Below are positions 17,745-25,982 of a stretch of 64,000 nucleotides of DNA, one piece after another (within the stretch, counting starts at the first letter, position 1; every line of letters starts with the position of its first letter). The translations under genes and the position numbers were made by a program. The notes under the pieces are model-generated. The model was not told where the DNA came from, made no database searches, and was given only the letters and a program-made list of their open reading frames with translations. The stretch is from contig URNT01000014.1 in NCBI GenBank assembly GCA_900549235.1, positions 23,219 to 87,218 of the forward strand. Reading direction: 5' to 3'. Source of the DNA: an uncultured Clostridium sp. GTDB taxonomy: Bacteria; Bacillota; Clostridia; Lachnospirales; Lachnospiraceae.

Positions 17745-18506
17745 ATGAATTTCGACATTTCAGGCGCCGGTATTTATTTTAAGATACCTACGGGGATCCC
17801 GATCCTGGGCGATTTCATGATTACAGAAACGCTGGTGGTCAGCTGGATCGTCATGGCCCTGATCACAGGACTGTGCATCTGGCTCACAAGGGATCTGAAG
17901 GTGGAGAACATATCCAGGCGCCAGGCAGTGGCAGAGCTTCTGGTAGAGCAGGCCACAAACCTGGTCCGCAATAACACCGGCGGGACGAAGTTCGACAAGC
18001 TGATTCCCTTTGTGGCTGCGCTTTTTACTACCAGCGTGGTGTCCAACCTGATCAGCCTTACCGGCCTTAGAAGTCCTACGGCAGACCTTTCCACAGAGGC
18101 CGCCTGGGCGGTAGTGGTATTTATCATGATCACTGCCAATAAGATCAAGGCCGGCGGCATCCTTGGTTACTTAAAGGGCTTTACCACACCGATTCTGGTG
18201 ATGACCCCCTTTAACGTCCTGTCCGAGCTGGCTACACCTATCAGTATGGCCTGCCGTCACTTCGGCAACATACTTTCCGGCGTGGTGATCAACGGACTGA
18301 TCTACGCGGCTCTGGCCCTGGCTTCCTCAGCCCTTCTTGGCTGGCTTCCGGGAGCTCTTGGAGATGTGCTTGGAAGCATCCCGATCCTAAGCGTAGGTAT
18401 TCCCGCCATTGCATCCGTTTATTTTGACTGGTTCTCTGGCTTTATGCAGGCATTCATTTTCAGTATGCTGACCATTATGTATATTGCAAATGCGGCTGAA
18501 GGCTAG
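17745..18506 (+). CDS. atpB: F1Fo ATP synthase subunit a
   Basis: A 253-residue membrane protein. The key arginine that faces the c-ring is in 'SMACRHFGNILSGVVING', and the final helices ('SVGIPAIASVYFDWFSGFMQAFIFSML') are characteristic. It forms the two half-channels through which ions reach the rotor. AAAGGAG lies rather far (14 bases) from the ATG, and no better start is in frame. It is part of the ten-gene operon from 17.0 to 24.2 kb. Confidence 0.95.
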   Translation: MNFDISGAGIYFKIPTGIPILGDFMITETLVVSWIVMALITGLCIWLTRDLKVENISRRQAVAELLVEQATNLVRNNTGGTKFDKLIPFVAALFTTSVVSNLISLTGLRSPTADLSTEAAWAVVVFIMITANKIKAGGILGYLKGFTTPILVMTPFNVLSELATPISMACRHFGNILSGVVINGLIYAALALASSALLGWLPGALGDVLGSIPILSVGIPAIASVYFDWFSGFMQAFIFSMLTIMYIANAAEG

Positions 18507-18566
18507 ATTCAAACACGCTCTAAGACGTATTGATAAAAAAGATTTTAATTTAGGAGGAAATTTATT

Positions 18567-18848
18567 ATGACAGATTTTCAGATGCTCGCTCGTGGTATTG
18601 CTTTAGCAGGCTGCGCTATTGGTGCAGGCTGTGCCCTGATCGCAGGTATCGGTCCTGGTATCGGTGAAGGTAACGCTGCCGCAAAGGCTCTTGAGGCCAT
18701 CGGCCGCCAGCCGGAGTGCAAGGCTGACGTAACAAGCACCATGCTCCTTGGCTGCGCCATCGCGGAGACCACCGGTATCTACGGCTTCGTAACCGGCCTG
18801 CTGCTGATCTTCGTAGCTCCGGGTATGTTCATGAACTTCCTTTCCTGA
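18567..18848 (+). CDS. atpE: F1Fo ATP synthase subunit c (rotor), sodium-type
   Basis: A 93-residue hairpin of two membrane helices. Helix 1 holds 'GIGPGIGEGNAAAKA' (Glu34) and helix 2 holds 'AIAETTGIYGF' (Glu67, Thr68, Thr69). The polar loop 'RQPE' contacts gamma and epsilon. By alignment with Ilyobacter (Q32, E65, S66, T67), the ion site is kept with Gln replaced by Glu and Ser by Thr, that is, two carboxylates per subunit as in Fusobacterium nucleatum. Sodium coupling is therefore likely. An AGGAGG precedes the ATG. Confidence 0.96.
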   Translation: MTDFQMLARGIALAGCAIGAGCALIAGIGPGIGEGNAAAKALEAIGRQPECKADVTSTMLLGCAIAETTGIYGFVTGLLLIFVAPGMFMNFLS

Positions 18849-18894
18849 TGACTGACAGGAGGAAGGAGAGTCTCAGGAACAGGAGGTTTGAGAT

Positions 18895-19395
18895 ATGCAT
18901 CAGGAATTAGTAACCATTATACCGTGGACATTTATTGCGCAGATCTGCAACCTGTTTATCCAGATTTACCTGATCAAGCGTTTTCTGTTCAAGCCCATCA
19001 ACAATATTCTTGAAAAGAGAAGGGCCATGGCCGAGGCGGTCCTTACCGATGCCAGAAAGGCAAAGGAGGAAGCCGAGACCATGAAGGCAGACTACGAAAA
19101 GAGCCTGGCATCCGCCAAATCTGAGGCCAGCCAGATCTTAAAGACCGCGCAGCAGACCGCTGCCGCAAAGTCTGAGGCCATCCTTGCGGAAGCCAATACA
19201 CAGGCAGCCGGTATCAAGGCAAAGGCAGAGGCAGACATCAGGCAGGAACGCAAAAAGGCAGTGAACGATATGAAAAATGAGATCGGCGGCATTGCCATGG
19301 AGATCGCGGGCAAGGTGATCGAGCGCGAGATCAGCGAGGATGACCACAGGAAACTGATCAGTGAGTTTATTGAGAATGTAGGTGAGGCATCATGA
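18895..19395 (+). CDS. atpF: F1Fo ATP synthase subunit b
   Basis: A 166-residue protein with one N-terminal membrane helix (about residues 8-27, 'WTFIAQICNLFIQIYLIKRF') and a long Ala/Lys/Glu-rich coiled coil. It is the peripheral stalk that holds the F1 head against rotation. Its end overlaps the delta-subunit start in an ATGA arrangement, which implies translational coupling. Length is normal for a bacterial b subunit. Confidence 0.95.
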   Translation: MHQELVTIIPWTFIAQICNLFIQIYLIKRFLFKPINNILEKRRAMAEAVLTDARKAKEEAETMKADYEKSLASAKSEASQILKTAQQTAAAKSEAILAEANTQAAGIKAKAEADIRQERKKAVNDMKNEIGGIAMEIAGKVIEREISEDDHRKLISEFIENVGEAS

Positions 19396-19931
19396 CAAAA
19401 ACTGCCAGACTTTATGGCGGCAGCCTCTACGACCTGGCAGCGGAGGAAGGGCTCACAGAGGTATTTATGGAGGAACTGGAGGCAGTAAAGGGCATCCTTA
19501 AGGAGAACCCGGACTATATCAGGCTGCTTTCAGAGCCGTCCATTCCCAAAGCAGAGCGTGTAAAGCTCCTGGATACGGCATTTGCCGGACAGGTACATGC
19601 CTACCTGCTTAATTTTCTCAAGATCTTATGTGAAAATGGCAGCCTGCGGGAGTTAAATGACTGCTGCGCGGAGTGTAAGCGCCGCTATTATGAAGATCAC
19701 AATATCGCTGAGGCAGTTGTTACCAGCGCGGTGAGCCTGACTGAGGAACAGGCAGGGGCACTTAAGAGCAGACTGGAGGCCATCAGCAATAAGACCATTA
19801 TCCTTACGCAGAAAACGGACAGCCGTGTGATCGGCGGTCTTAAGGTAGAGCTGGAAGGAAAGCAGCTGGACGGAAGTCTGGAGGGCCGCCTTGCCTCCAT
19901 GCGTAAGATCGTTACCGAAATCATCGTATAA
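19392..19931 (+). CDS. atpH: F1Fo ATP synthase subunit delta
   Basis: A 179-residue soluble protein. The N-terminal helical domain ('RLYGGSLYDLAAEEG') and the C-terminal 'RVIGGLKVELEGKQLDGSL' motif (the usual 'GG..v..gd.viDgSv' signature) identify OSCP/delta. It connects the b stalk to the top of the alpha3beta3 head. It overlaps atpF by four bases and is followed by atpA after 16 bp. Confidence 0.94.
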   Translation: MTKTARLYGGSLYDLAAEEGLTEVFMEELEAVKGILKENPDYIRLLSEPSIPKAERVKLLDTAFAGQVHAYLLNFLKILCENGSLRELNDCCAECKRRYYEDHNIAEAVVTSAVSLTEEQAGALKSRLEAISNKTIILTQKTDSRVIGGLKVELEGKQLDGSLEGRLASMRKIVTEIIV

Positions 19932-19947
19932 AGGACGGGTGTAAGAA

Positions 19948-21468
19948 ATGCAATTAAAACCGGAAGAAATTTCCAAGGTCATCCGCAGCCAGATCAAATA
20001 TTACCAGAACTCCATCGAGCAGAGCGAGACAGGAACAGTCCTTATGGTAGGCGACGGCATCGCAAGAGCCAGCGGCCTGTCAGACTGTATGTCAGGTGAG
20101 CTTCTGGAATTTGAGGACGGCACATTCGGAATGGCCCAGAACCTGGAAGAGAACAGCGTTTCCATTGTTCTTTTTGGTACAGACGAGGGGATCAGCGAGG
20201 GCCAGACAGTAAAGCGCACTGGCAAGGTTGTTTCCGTACCTGTAGGTGAAGCAATGATCGGACGCGTTGTAAATGCCATCGGCCAGCCCATCGACGGCGC
20301 AGGCCCCATTGAAACAAGTGAATTCCGCGCGGTTGAGTCTCCGGCTCCCGGTATCTGTGACCGCCAGCCTGTAAAGGAACCCTTACAGACGGGCATCAAG
20401 GCGATCGATTCCATGATCCCTATCGGACGCGGACAGCGTGAGCTGATTATCGGAGACCGCCAGACTGGTAAGACTACCATTGCTACTGATACTATTTTAA
20501 ACCAGAAGGGCAAGGACGTTATCTGTATCTATGTTGCCATCGGCCAGAAGCGTTCTACGGTTGCGGGACTGGTTTCCCAGCTTCAGGCAGGCGGGGCTAT
20601 GGATTATACCATTGTAGTTGCGGCTACGGCTTCCGAGCCAAGTCCTCTGCAGTATATTGCTCCCTATTCCGGCTGCGCCATGGGTGAGTATTTCATGAAT
20701 CAGGGCAAGCATGTGCTGATTATCTATGACGATTTAAGTAAACACGCGGTGGCATACAGGGCACTTTCCCTGCTGATCCGCCGTCCGCCGGGCCGTGAGG
20801 CGTATCCTGGAGACGTATTCTATCTCCACTCACGTCTGTTGGAGCGCGCGGCAAAGCTGTCTGACGCTCTGGGAGGCGGTTCCCTGACCGCTCTGCCCAT
20901 CATCGAGACCCAGGCAGGCGATGTATCTGCATACATTCCTACCAACGTAATCTCCATTACTGACGGCCAGATCTTTTTGGAGACCGAGCTGTTTCACTCC
21001 GGTATCATGCCGGCGGTAAACCCAGGTATCTCCGTATCACGAGTAGGCGGAAACGCTCAGATCAAGGCCATGAAGAAGGTAGCTGGTACCCTGAAGCTGA
21101 TCTACTCCCAGTACCGTGAGCTTCAGAGCTTCGCACAGTTCGGTTCCGATCTGGACGCTGATACAAAGGCCCGTCTGGCACAGGGCGCCCGTATTGTAGA
21201 GGTCCTTAAGCAGGGCAACAGCGCGCCGGTAGACGTAGAAAAGCAGGTAGCCATCCTGTACGCCGTTGTAAATGGCATCCTCACAAAGGTTGAGGTGGAG
21301 GACATCAAAGAATACGAAGAAGGCCTGTATGCTTATCTGGATACAGATGCAGACGGCGCGGCCGCCATGGAAGCCATCCGCGCCACCGGAGCCATGGATG
21401 CAGACACAGAAGGAAAGCTTAAGGCTGCTCTTACAGACTATACAGAGAGATTCTTAAAGTCCAGATAA
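19948..21468 (+). CDS. atpA: F1Fo ATP synthase subunit alpha
   Basis: A 506-residue subunit. It has the P-loop GDRQTGKT, the 'ESPAPGICDRQPV' segment, and the signature 'PAVNPGISVSRVGGNAQ' near residue 360. It forms the non-catalytic nucleotide sites of the F1 head. Length and motifs are fully normal. Codon use is biased, as expected for a highly expressed gene. Confidence 0.98.
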   Translation: MQLKPEEISKVIRSQIKYYQNSIEQSETGTVLMVGDGIARASGLSDCMSGELLEFEDGTFGMAQNLEENSVSIVLFGTDEGISEGQTVKRTGKVVSVPVGEAMIGRVVNAIGQPIDGAGPIETSEFRAVESPAPGICDRQPVKEPLQTGIKAIDSMIPIGRGQRELIIGDRQTGKTTIATDTILNQKGKDVICIYVAIGQKRSTVAGLVSQLQAGGAMDYTIVVAATASEPSPLQYIAPYSGCAMGEYFMNQGKHVLIIYDDLSKHAVAYRALSLLIRRPPGREAYPGDVFYLHSRLLERAAKLSDALGGGSLTALPIIETQAGDVSAYIPTNVISITDGQIFLETELFHSGIMPAVNPGISVSRVGGNAQIKAMKKVAGTLKLIYSQYRELQSFAQFGSDLDADTKARLAQGARIVEVLKQGNSAPVDVEKQVAILYAVVNGILTKVEVEDIKEYEEGLYAYLDTDADGAAAMEAIRATGAMDADTEGKLKAALTDYTERFLKSR

Positions 21469-21507
21469 GGGACGCCCATTCACATCAACCAAAAAGGAGG
21501 AAAAAGC

Positions 21508-22362
21508 ATGGCTGCGAATATGAAGGCTGTAAAGCTCCGTATGAAGAGCATACAGAGTACCATGCAGATAACCAAGGCAATGGAACTGGTGGCATCCTCC
21601 AAGCTGCGCCGGGCCAAGGAACGGGCCGAGGCCAGCAAGCCCTCTTTCAGGATTCTTCGTGACACCCTGGCGGATATTGCGGCAGGGAACACGGATTTTA
21701 CCTCTGTTTATACAAGGAGGTCCGAAAATCAGAAGTGGTGCTATATTGTGATCGCCGGAGACAGAGGTCTTGCGGGCGGCTACAACGCCAACCTGTTTAA
21801 GGCCGTGGAGGAGGAGACCAGGGGAAAGGATTACGCGGTCCTTCCGGTGGGAAAGAAGGCAGTTGAATATTATAAAAGAAGGAAAGTGGAGCTGGTGACA
21901 GAGGAATTTGCCGAGGCTGCTGACATTTCCATTTCAGACTGCTTTGAGATCGCAAAGCTTTTGTGCCGGGCCTTTAAGTCCGGAGAGTACGGCCATGCGG
22001 CCATGTGCTACACCAGTTTTGTGTCCATGCTTTCCCAGAAGCCGGAAGCGGCTTCCCTTCTGCCTCTGGCAGATCTTGGTCAGAAGGAGGACGGGGAGCC
22101 GGTCCGCTCGCTGATTCTGTATGAGCCGGACAGCGAGACCGTATTTGATGCCATTGTGCCGGAATATCTGGCTGCTCTGGTTTACGGCGCCATGTGCGAA
22201 TCCGTGGCCAGTGAGCTGGCGGCCCGAAGGACTGCCATGGATGCGGCCACCAAAAATGCAGGTGAGATGATCGATCAGCTCAGCCTGTACTATAACCGCG
22301 CCCGTCAGGCAAGTATTACTCAGGAGATCACTGAGATCGTAGCCGGCGCGGAAGAGCCATAG
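21508..22362 (+). CDS. atpG: F1Fo ATP synthase subunit gamma
   Basis: A 284-residue subunit. The N-terminal helix ('MKAVKLRMKSIQSTMQITKA') and the C-terminal helix ('ELAARRTAMDAATKNAGEMI' and 'YNRARQASITQEITEIVAGA') form the rotating shaft. 'DRGLAGGYNANL' is the conserved mid-region motif. A strong AAGGAGG precedes the ATG at 21508. Confidence 0.97.
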   Translation: MAANMKAVKLRMKSIQSTMQITKAMELVASSKLRRAKERAEASKPSFRILRDTLADIAAGNTDFTSVYTRRSENQKWCYIVIAGDRGLAGGYNANLFKAVEEETRGKDYAVLPVGKKAVEYYKRRKVELVTEEFAEAADISISDCFEIAKLLCRAFKSGEYGHAAMCYTSFVSMLSQKPEAASLLPLADLGQKEDGEPVRSLILYEPDSETVFDAIVPEYLAALVYGAMCESVASELAARRTAMDAATKNAGEMIDQLSLYYNRARQASITQEITEIVAGAEEP

Positions 22363-22390
22363 TGCACCGTAATAATAAGGAGATTCATGT

Positions 22391-23788
22391 ATGAGTGAAA
22401 AACATATTGGCAAGGTGGTGCAGGTAACCGGTCCCGTACTGGATATACGCTTTAAGGAGGGAGAGCTGCCTGCACTGCTCAATGCGATTGAGATTGATAT
22501 AAACGGCCATAAGCTGATCGCCGAGGTGGCCCAGCAGATTGGCGACGACGTAGTGCGCTGCATTGCCATGAGTTCCACAGACGGACTGGTAAGAGGCGTG
22601 GATGCTGTAGACACAGGAGCTTCCATTACCGTTCCTGTAGGCGAGGAGTGCCTGGGACGTGTATTTAACCTGTTAGGCGATCCGGTAGATGAGCAGCCGG
22701 CGCCAGAGACAGCTGAGCGCTGGGCCATCCACCGTCCGGCTCCATCTTATGAGGACCAGACCCCCGCTACCGAGATCCTGGAGACTGGCATCAAGGTCGT
22801 TGACCTGATCTGCCCCTATGCAAAGGGCGGCAAGATCGGTCTCTTTGGCGGCGCGGGCGTAGGAAAGACCGTTCTGATTATGGAGCTGATCCACAACGTA
22901 GCGACGGCTCACGGCGGCCTGTCTGTATTTACCGGTGTTGGAGAGCGTACCCGTGAGGGAAATGACCTTTACGGAGAGATGAAGGAAAGCGGCGTTATCG
23001 ACAAGACCGCCCTGGTATACGGCCAGATGAATGAGCCGCCGGGGGCCCGTATGAGAGTTGCTCTTTCTGGTCTGACCATGGCGGAGTATTTCCGTGATGT
23101 GAAGAACCAGGACGTGCTTTTATTTATCGATAACATTTTCCGTTTCACCCAGGCAGGCTCTGAGGTATCCGCCCTTCTTGGACGTATGCCTTCTGCCGTT
23201 GGCTATCAGCCTACCCTGGCTACAGAGATGGGCGCCCTTCAGGAGCGTATCACTTCTACAAAGAAGGGTTCCATCACCTCCGTACAGGCGGTATATGTGC
23301 CTGCGGACGACTTAACGGACCCGGCTCCTGCTACCACATTTACCCATCTGGATGCCACCACCGTACTTTCCCGTGACATTGCCAGCCAGGGTATTTATCC
23401 GGCGGTGGATCCTCTGGAGTCCAGCAGCCGTATCCTTTCTCCTGAGGTAGTTGGAAAGGAGCACTACGAGGTAGCCCGTTCCGTACAGAGAGTGCTGCAG
23501 CGTTATAAGGAACTTCAGGATATTATCGCCATTATGGGTATGGACGAGCTTTCCGAGGATGATAAGCTGACCGTATCCAGAGCCCGTAAGGTACAGCGCT
23601 TCCTGTCCCAGAGTTTCTCTGTAGCAGAGCAATTTACCGGTATGGAAGGAAAATACGTTCCTCTGAAGGAGACCATCCGCGGCTTTAAGCAGATCCTTGA
23701 GGGAGCTTGTGACGAGATCCCTGAGAGCTGCTTCCTGTTTGTGGGAACCATTGACGAAGTGTTTGAAAAAGCAAAGAACATGCAGTAA
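22391..23788 (+). CDS. atpD: F1Fo ATP synthase subunit beta (catalytic)
   Basis: A 465-residue catalytic subunit. It has the P-loop GGAGVGKT, the catalytic region 'GVGERTREGNDLY', Walker B 'VLLFIDNIFRF', and the C-terminal 'DELSEDDKLTVSRARKVQRF' (DELSEED loop with one Asp for Glu). It makes ATP from ADP and phosphate as gamma turns. RBS is AAGGAG upstream of ATG. Confidence 0.98.
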   Translation: MSEKHIGKVVQVTGPVLDIRFKEGELPALLNAIEIDINGHKLIAEVAQQIGDDVVRCIAMSSTDGLVRGVDAVDTGASITVPVGEECLGRVFNLLGDPVDEQPAPETAERWAIHRPAPSYEDQTPATEILETGIKVVDLICPYAKGGKIGLFGGAGVGKTVLIMELIHNVATAHGGLSVFTGVGERTREGNDLYGEMKESGVIDKTALVYGQMNEPPGARMRVALSGLTMAEYFRDVKNQDVLLFIDNIFRFTQAGSEVSALLGRMPSAVGYQPTLATEMGALQERITSTKKGSITSVQAVYVPADDLTDPAPATTFTHLDATTVLSRDIASQGIYPAVDPLESSSRILSPEVVGKEHYEVARSVQRVLQRYKELQDIIAIMGMDELSEDDKLTVSRARKVQRFLSQSFSVAEQFTGMEGKYVPLKETIRGFKQILEGACDEIPESCFLFVGTIDEVFEKAKNMQ

Positions 23789-23807
23789 GGAAGGAGGGAC
23801 ATAAGCT

Positions 23808-24221
23808 ATGGCAGCAACCTTCCATCTGCAGATCGTGTCCATGGACGGACTGAAGTTTGACGGTCAGGCCCAAAAGGTGTCCTGCCGGACCATCCACGGT
23901 GATCTGGCCATCCTGGCGCGCCACTGCAATTACTGTACGGCTGTAGGCATGGGCTGTGCCCAGGTTGTCTTAGAGGACGGTACGGTGCGCCGCGCCGCCT
24001 GCATCGGCGGTATGCTTACGATGATGAACGGCCAATGCCGTCTGATCGCCACCACCTGGGAGTGGAGCGATGAGATCGACCTGGAGCGGGCCAGACAGGC
24101 AAAGGAGAAAGCCCAGCAGCGTCTGTCTGACCGGGGGATCTCTGAGCAGGAGCTTAAGATGGCCCAGGCCAAGCTCCACCGGGCTCTGGTACGGATCAGC
24201 GCGGCAGAAGAAAAAATGTAA
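23808..24221 (+). CDS. atpC: F1Fo ATP synthase subunit epsilon
   Basis: A 137-residue subunit with an N-terminal beta-sandwich ('FHLQIVSMDGLKFDGQAQKV', 'GDLAILARHCNYCTAVGMG') and a C-terminal helical hairpin that can inhibit ATP hydrolysis. The usual 'H.p....l' pattern 'GILPGH' is degenerate here. It is the last gene of the operon and is followed by an intrinsic terminator. Confidence 0.93.
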   Translation: MAATFHLQIVSMDGLKFDGQAQKVSCRTIHGDLAILARHCNYCTAVGMGCAQVVLEDGTVRRAACIGGMLTMMNGQCRLIATTWEWSDEIDLERARQAKEKAQQRLSDRGISEQELKMAQAKLHRALVRISAAEEKM

Positions 24222-24265
24222 TAGATATGTAAGTAGACAGCCGCATAGAAGTATGCTAGAGTAAG

Positions 24266-24297
24266 ACCCAGAAGGTAAACCTGCCTTCTGGGTTTAC
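24266..24297 (+). terminator. terminator of the ATP synthase operon
   Basis: A 10-bp perfect stem (ACCCAGAAGG / CCTTCTGGGT) with an 8-base loop lies 44 bases after atpC. The T tract is short (TTTACT), so some read-through into the next gene is possible. Confidence 0.7.
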
Positions 24298-24325
24298 TCA
24301 TATCTGGAAAAAGAGAGGAAAATCA

Positions 24326-24937
24326 ATGAAACTTAGAGGAAAAATGAAACTGGCAAAACTGGCCCTCGGCACAGCAGCCATGACACTCTGGCTCACAGCA
24401 TGCGGCGGCACGGAAAATAAGGAAACAGAAACTGTCACTGCGTCAGAGACAACAGCGGCACAGGACGGCGCGGAGGAGTCCTTTGGCGCAGGCACCCCCT
24501 TAAAGGAGGGTGATACAGCCCCTGACTTTACCGCCCAGCTGGTAGACGGCAGTACGGTAACCTTATCCGAGCTTAAGGGCAAGCCGGTGCTGATTAACTT
24601 CTGGGCAACCTGGTGCGGCCCCTGTGTTATGGAGATGCCCGCGTTTGAGCGTCTGATGGAGGATTATGGAGATGAGATCAGTCTGGTGGCAGTCAACTGC
24701 GGGGATGATGCTGAGACAGTTAAGGATTTTGTGGAGGAAAATGGCTTTACCTTCCCGATCGCCCTGGATGAGGGCTTTGAGATTACCATGAAGTACCCTT
24801 CCAACGGAATCCCCTATACCGTGATCGTAGATAGTGAGGGAGTGATCACCCATATTTCCACCGGCGCAGCCGATGCGGATACCATGTATGAACGGTACCG
24901 GGAAGCCCTGGGACTGGAAGCAAAGGAGGCTTCATGA
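24326..24937 (+). CDS. TlpA-like thiol-disulfide lipoprotein
   Basis: A 203-residue lipoprotein with lipobox LTAC (Cys26), a low-complexity linker, then a thioredoxin-fold domain of the redoxin/TlpA type with the active-site 'WCGPC' (Cys97 and Cys100) and the cis-Pro loop 'NGIPYTVIV'. It should act as a thiol reductant or peroxidase partner on the outer face of the membrane. Its stop overlaps the start of the small CXXC protein, and a NapH-like iron-sulfur membrane protein follows, which may supply electrons. RBS is GAGAGG upstream of ATG 24326. Confidence 0.92.
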   Translation: MKLRGKMKLAKLALGTAAMTLWLTACGGTENKETETVTASETTAAQDGAEESFGAGTPLKEGDTAPDFTAQLVDGSTVTLSELKGKPVLINFWATWCGPCVMEMPAFERLMEDYGDEISLVAVNCGDDAETVKDFVEENGFTFPIALDEGFEITMKYPSNGIPYTVIVDSEGVITHISTGAADADTMYERYREALGLEAKEAS

Positions 24938-25074
24938 CAGGAAAACAACATCTTTCATATGTGATCCTTGGGATCGGGCTTCTCTTTCTTCTGATTGGCA
25001 TTTCCCAGGGGGGATACCATGACACTCTCCGCAAGGCCATTCAGGTATGCCTGGAATGCATCGGGATCGGGTGA
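24934..25074 (+). CDS. CD1871A-family CXXC mini-protein
   Basis: A 46-residue protein with one membrane helix (about residues 8-24) and a C-terminal 'CLECIGIG' motif (Cys39 and Cys42). It matches the small CXXC proteins found between a redoxin lipoprotein and a 4Fe-4S membrane protein in Clostridia. It overlaps both neighbours (ATGA at its start, TGATG at its end), so the three are translated as a unit. A role in passing reducing power across the membrane is inference from the neighbours and the dithiol motif. Confidence 0.8.
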   Translation: MTGKQHLSYVILGIGLLFLLIGISQGGYHDTLRKAIQVCLECIGIG

Positions 25075-25946
25075 TGCCTATGAAAACAGGAATCCTGAGT
25101 AACCACAAGCGGAAGCTGATCCAGCTTTCTTCCGCCCTTATTTATAACCTGAACTTAAAGGGCTTTTCCCAGGTGACCATCTATCGGGGAAAGAGCAAGG
25201 GAATCTGTGTTCCGGGGCTGAATTGCTATTCCTGCCCCGGAGCCATCGGCTCCTGCCCTCTGGGAGCCTTACAGAACGCCATGGCGGCCATGGACCGGAA
25301 GCTGCCCTTTTATATCCTGGGCACCCTGCTGCTTCTTGGCGTGACCCTGGGAAGGCTGATCTGCGGCTTTCTCTGTCCCTTTGGACTGATCCAGGAGCTT
25401 ATATATAAGCTGCCGGTGCCGAAGCTTAAAAAGAACCGGGCCACCGCCTGGCTGTCCCGGTTAAAATATGTGATTCTGGCTGTCTTTGTACTGATCCTTC
25501 CGGTGTATTATAAGGCCAGCAGAGGGTATCCAGTACCGGCCTTCTGTAAATTTATCTGTCCGGCAGGAACTCTGGAGGGAGGAATCCCTCTGGTGCTCCT
25601 TGATCCCTCCTTAAAGAGCCTGGCTGGTGCTCTATTTAACTGGAAGGTGGGAGTGATGGTCTGTATTCTGGTAAGCGCCTGCTTTATCTACCGCAGCTTC
25701 TGCCGTTTCCTGTGCCCTCTGGGTGCCATTTACGGGATGTTTTCCCCTATTACTCTCTTTGGGGTGAAGGTAGATGAGAACTCCTGTACCGGCTGTGGCA
25801 GGTGCGTAAGGAGCTGTAAAATGGACATCCGGCGGGTAGGGGATACGGAGTGTATCCAGTGCGGTGAGTGTATGAAAGAATGTGCCCCCGGCTCGATCCA
25901 GTGGAAGAACCCCTTTACGTCAGGCAGGACCGGTGCTAAAATGTAA
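25074..25946 (+). CDS. NapH-like 4Fe-4S membrane protein
   Basis: A 290-residue protein with about five membrane helices, two external Cys-containing motifs ('CGFLCPFGLIQELIY' and 'CRFLCPLGAIYG', the CxxxCP pattern of NapH/RnfE-related quinol or thiol electron carriers), and a C-terminal double ferredoxin cluster site ('CTGCGRCVRSC' and 'CIQCGECMKEC'). It should move electrons from cytoplasmic ferredoxin to the outer face. I place the start at ATG 25074, overlapping the preceding stop; ATG 25080 is an alternative. The neighbours suggest it feeds the TlpA-like protein. Confidence 0.85.
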   Translation: MPMKTGILSNHKRKLIQLSSALIYNLNLKGFSQVTIYRGKSKGICVPGLNCYSCPGAIGSCPLGALQNAMAAMDRKLPFYILGTLLLLGVTLGRLICGFLCPFGLIQELIYKLPVPKLKKNRATAWLSRLKYVILAVFVLILPVYYKASRGYPVPAFCKFICPAGTLEGGIPLVLLDPSLKSLAGALFNWKVGVMVCILVSACFIYRSFCRFLCPLGAIYGMFSPITLFGVKVDENSCTGCGRCVRSCKMDIRRVGDTECIQCGECMKECAPGSIQWKNPFTSGRTGAKM

Positions 25947-25982
25947 GACACAAGAAATGTGCAGATGTGTGAGGTAATAACC

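Noticed and set aside
21934..22728. 264-residue minus-strand frame
   Set aside because: It spans atpG and atpD on the other strand and is a shadow of biased codon use.
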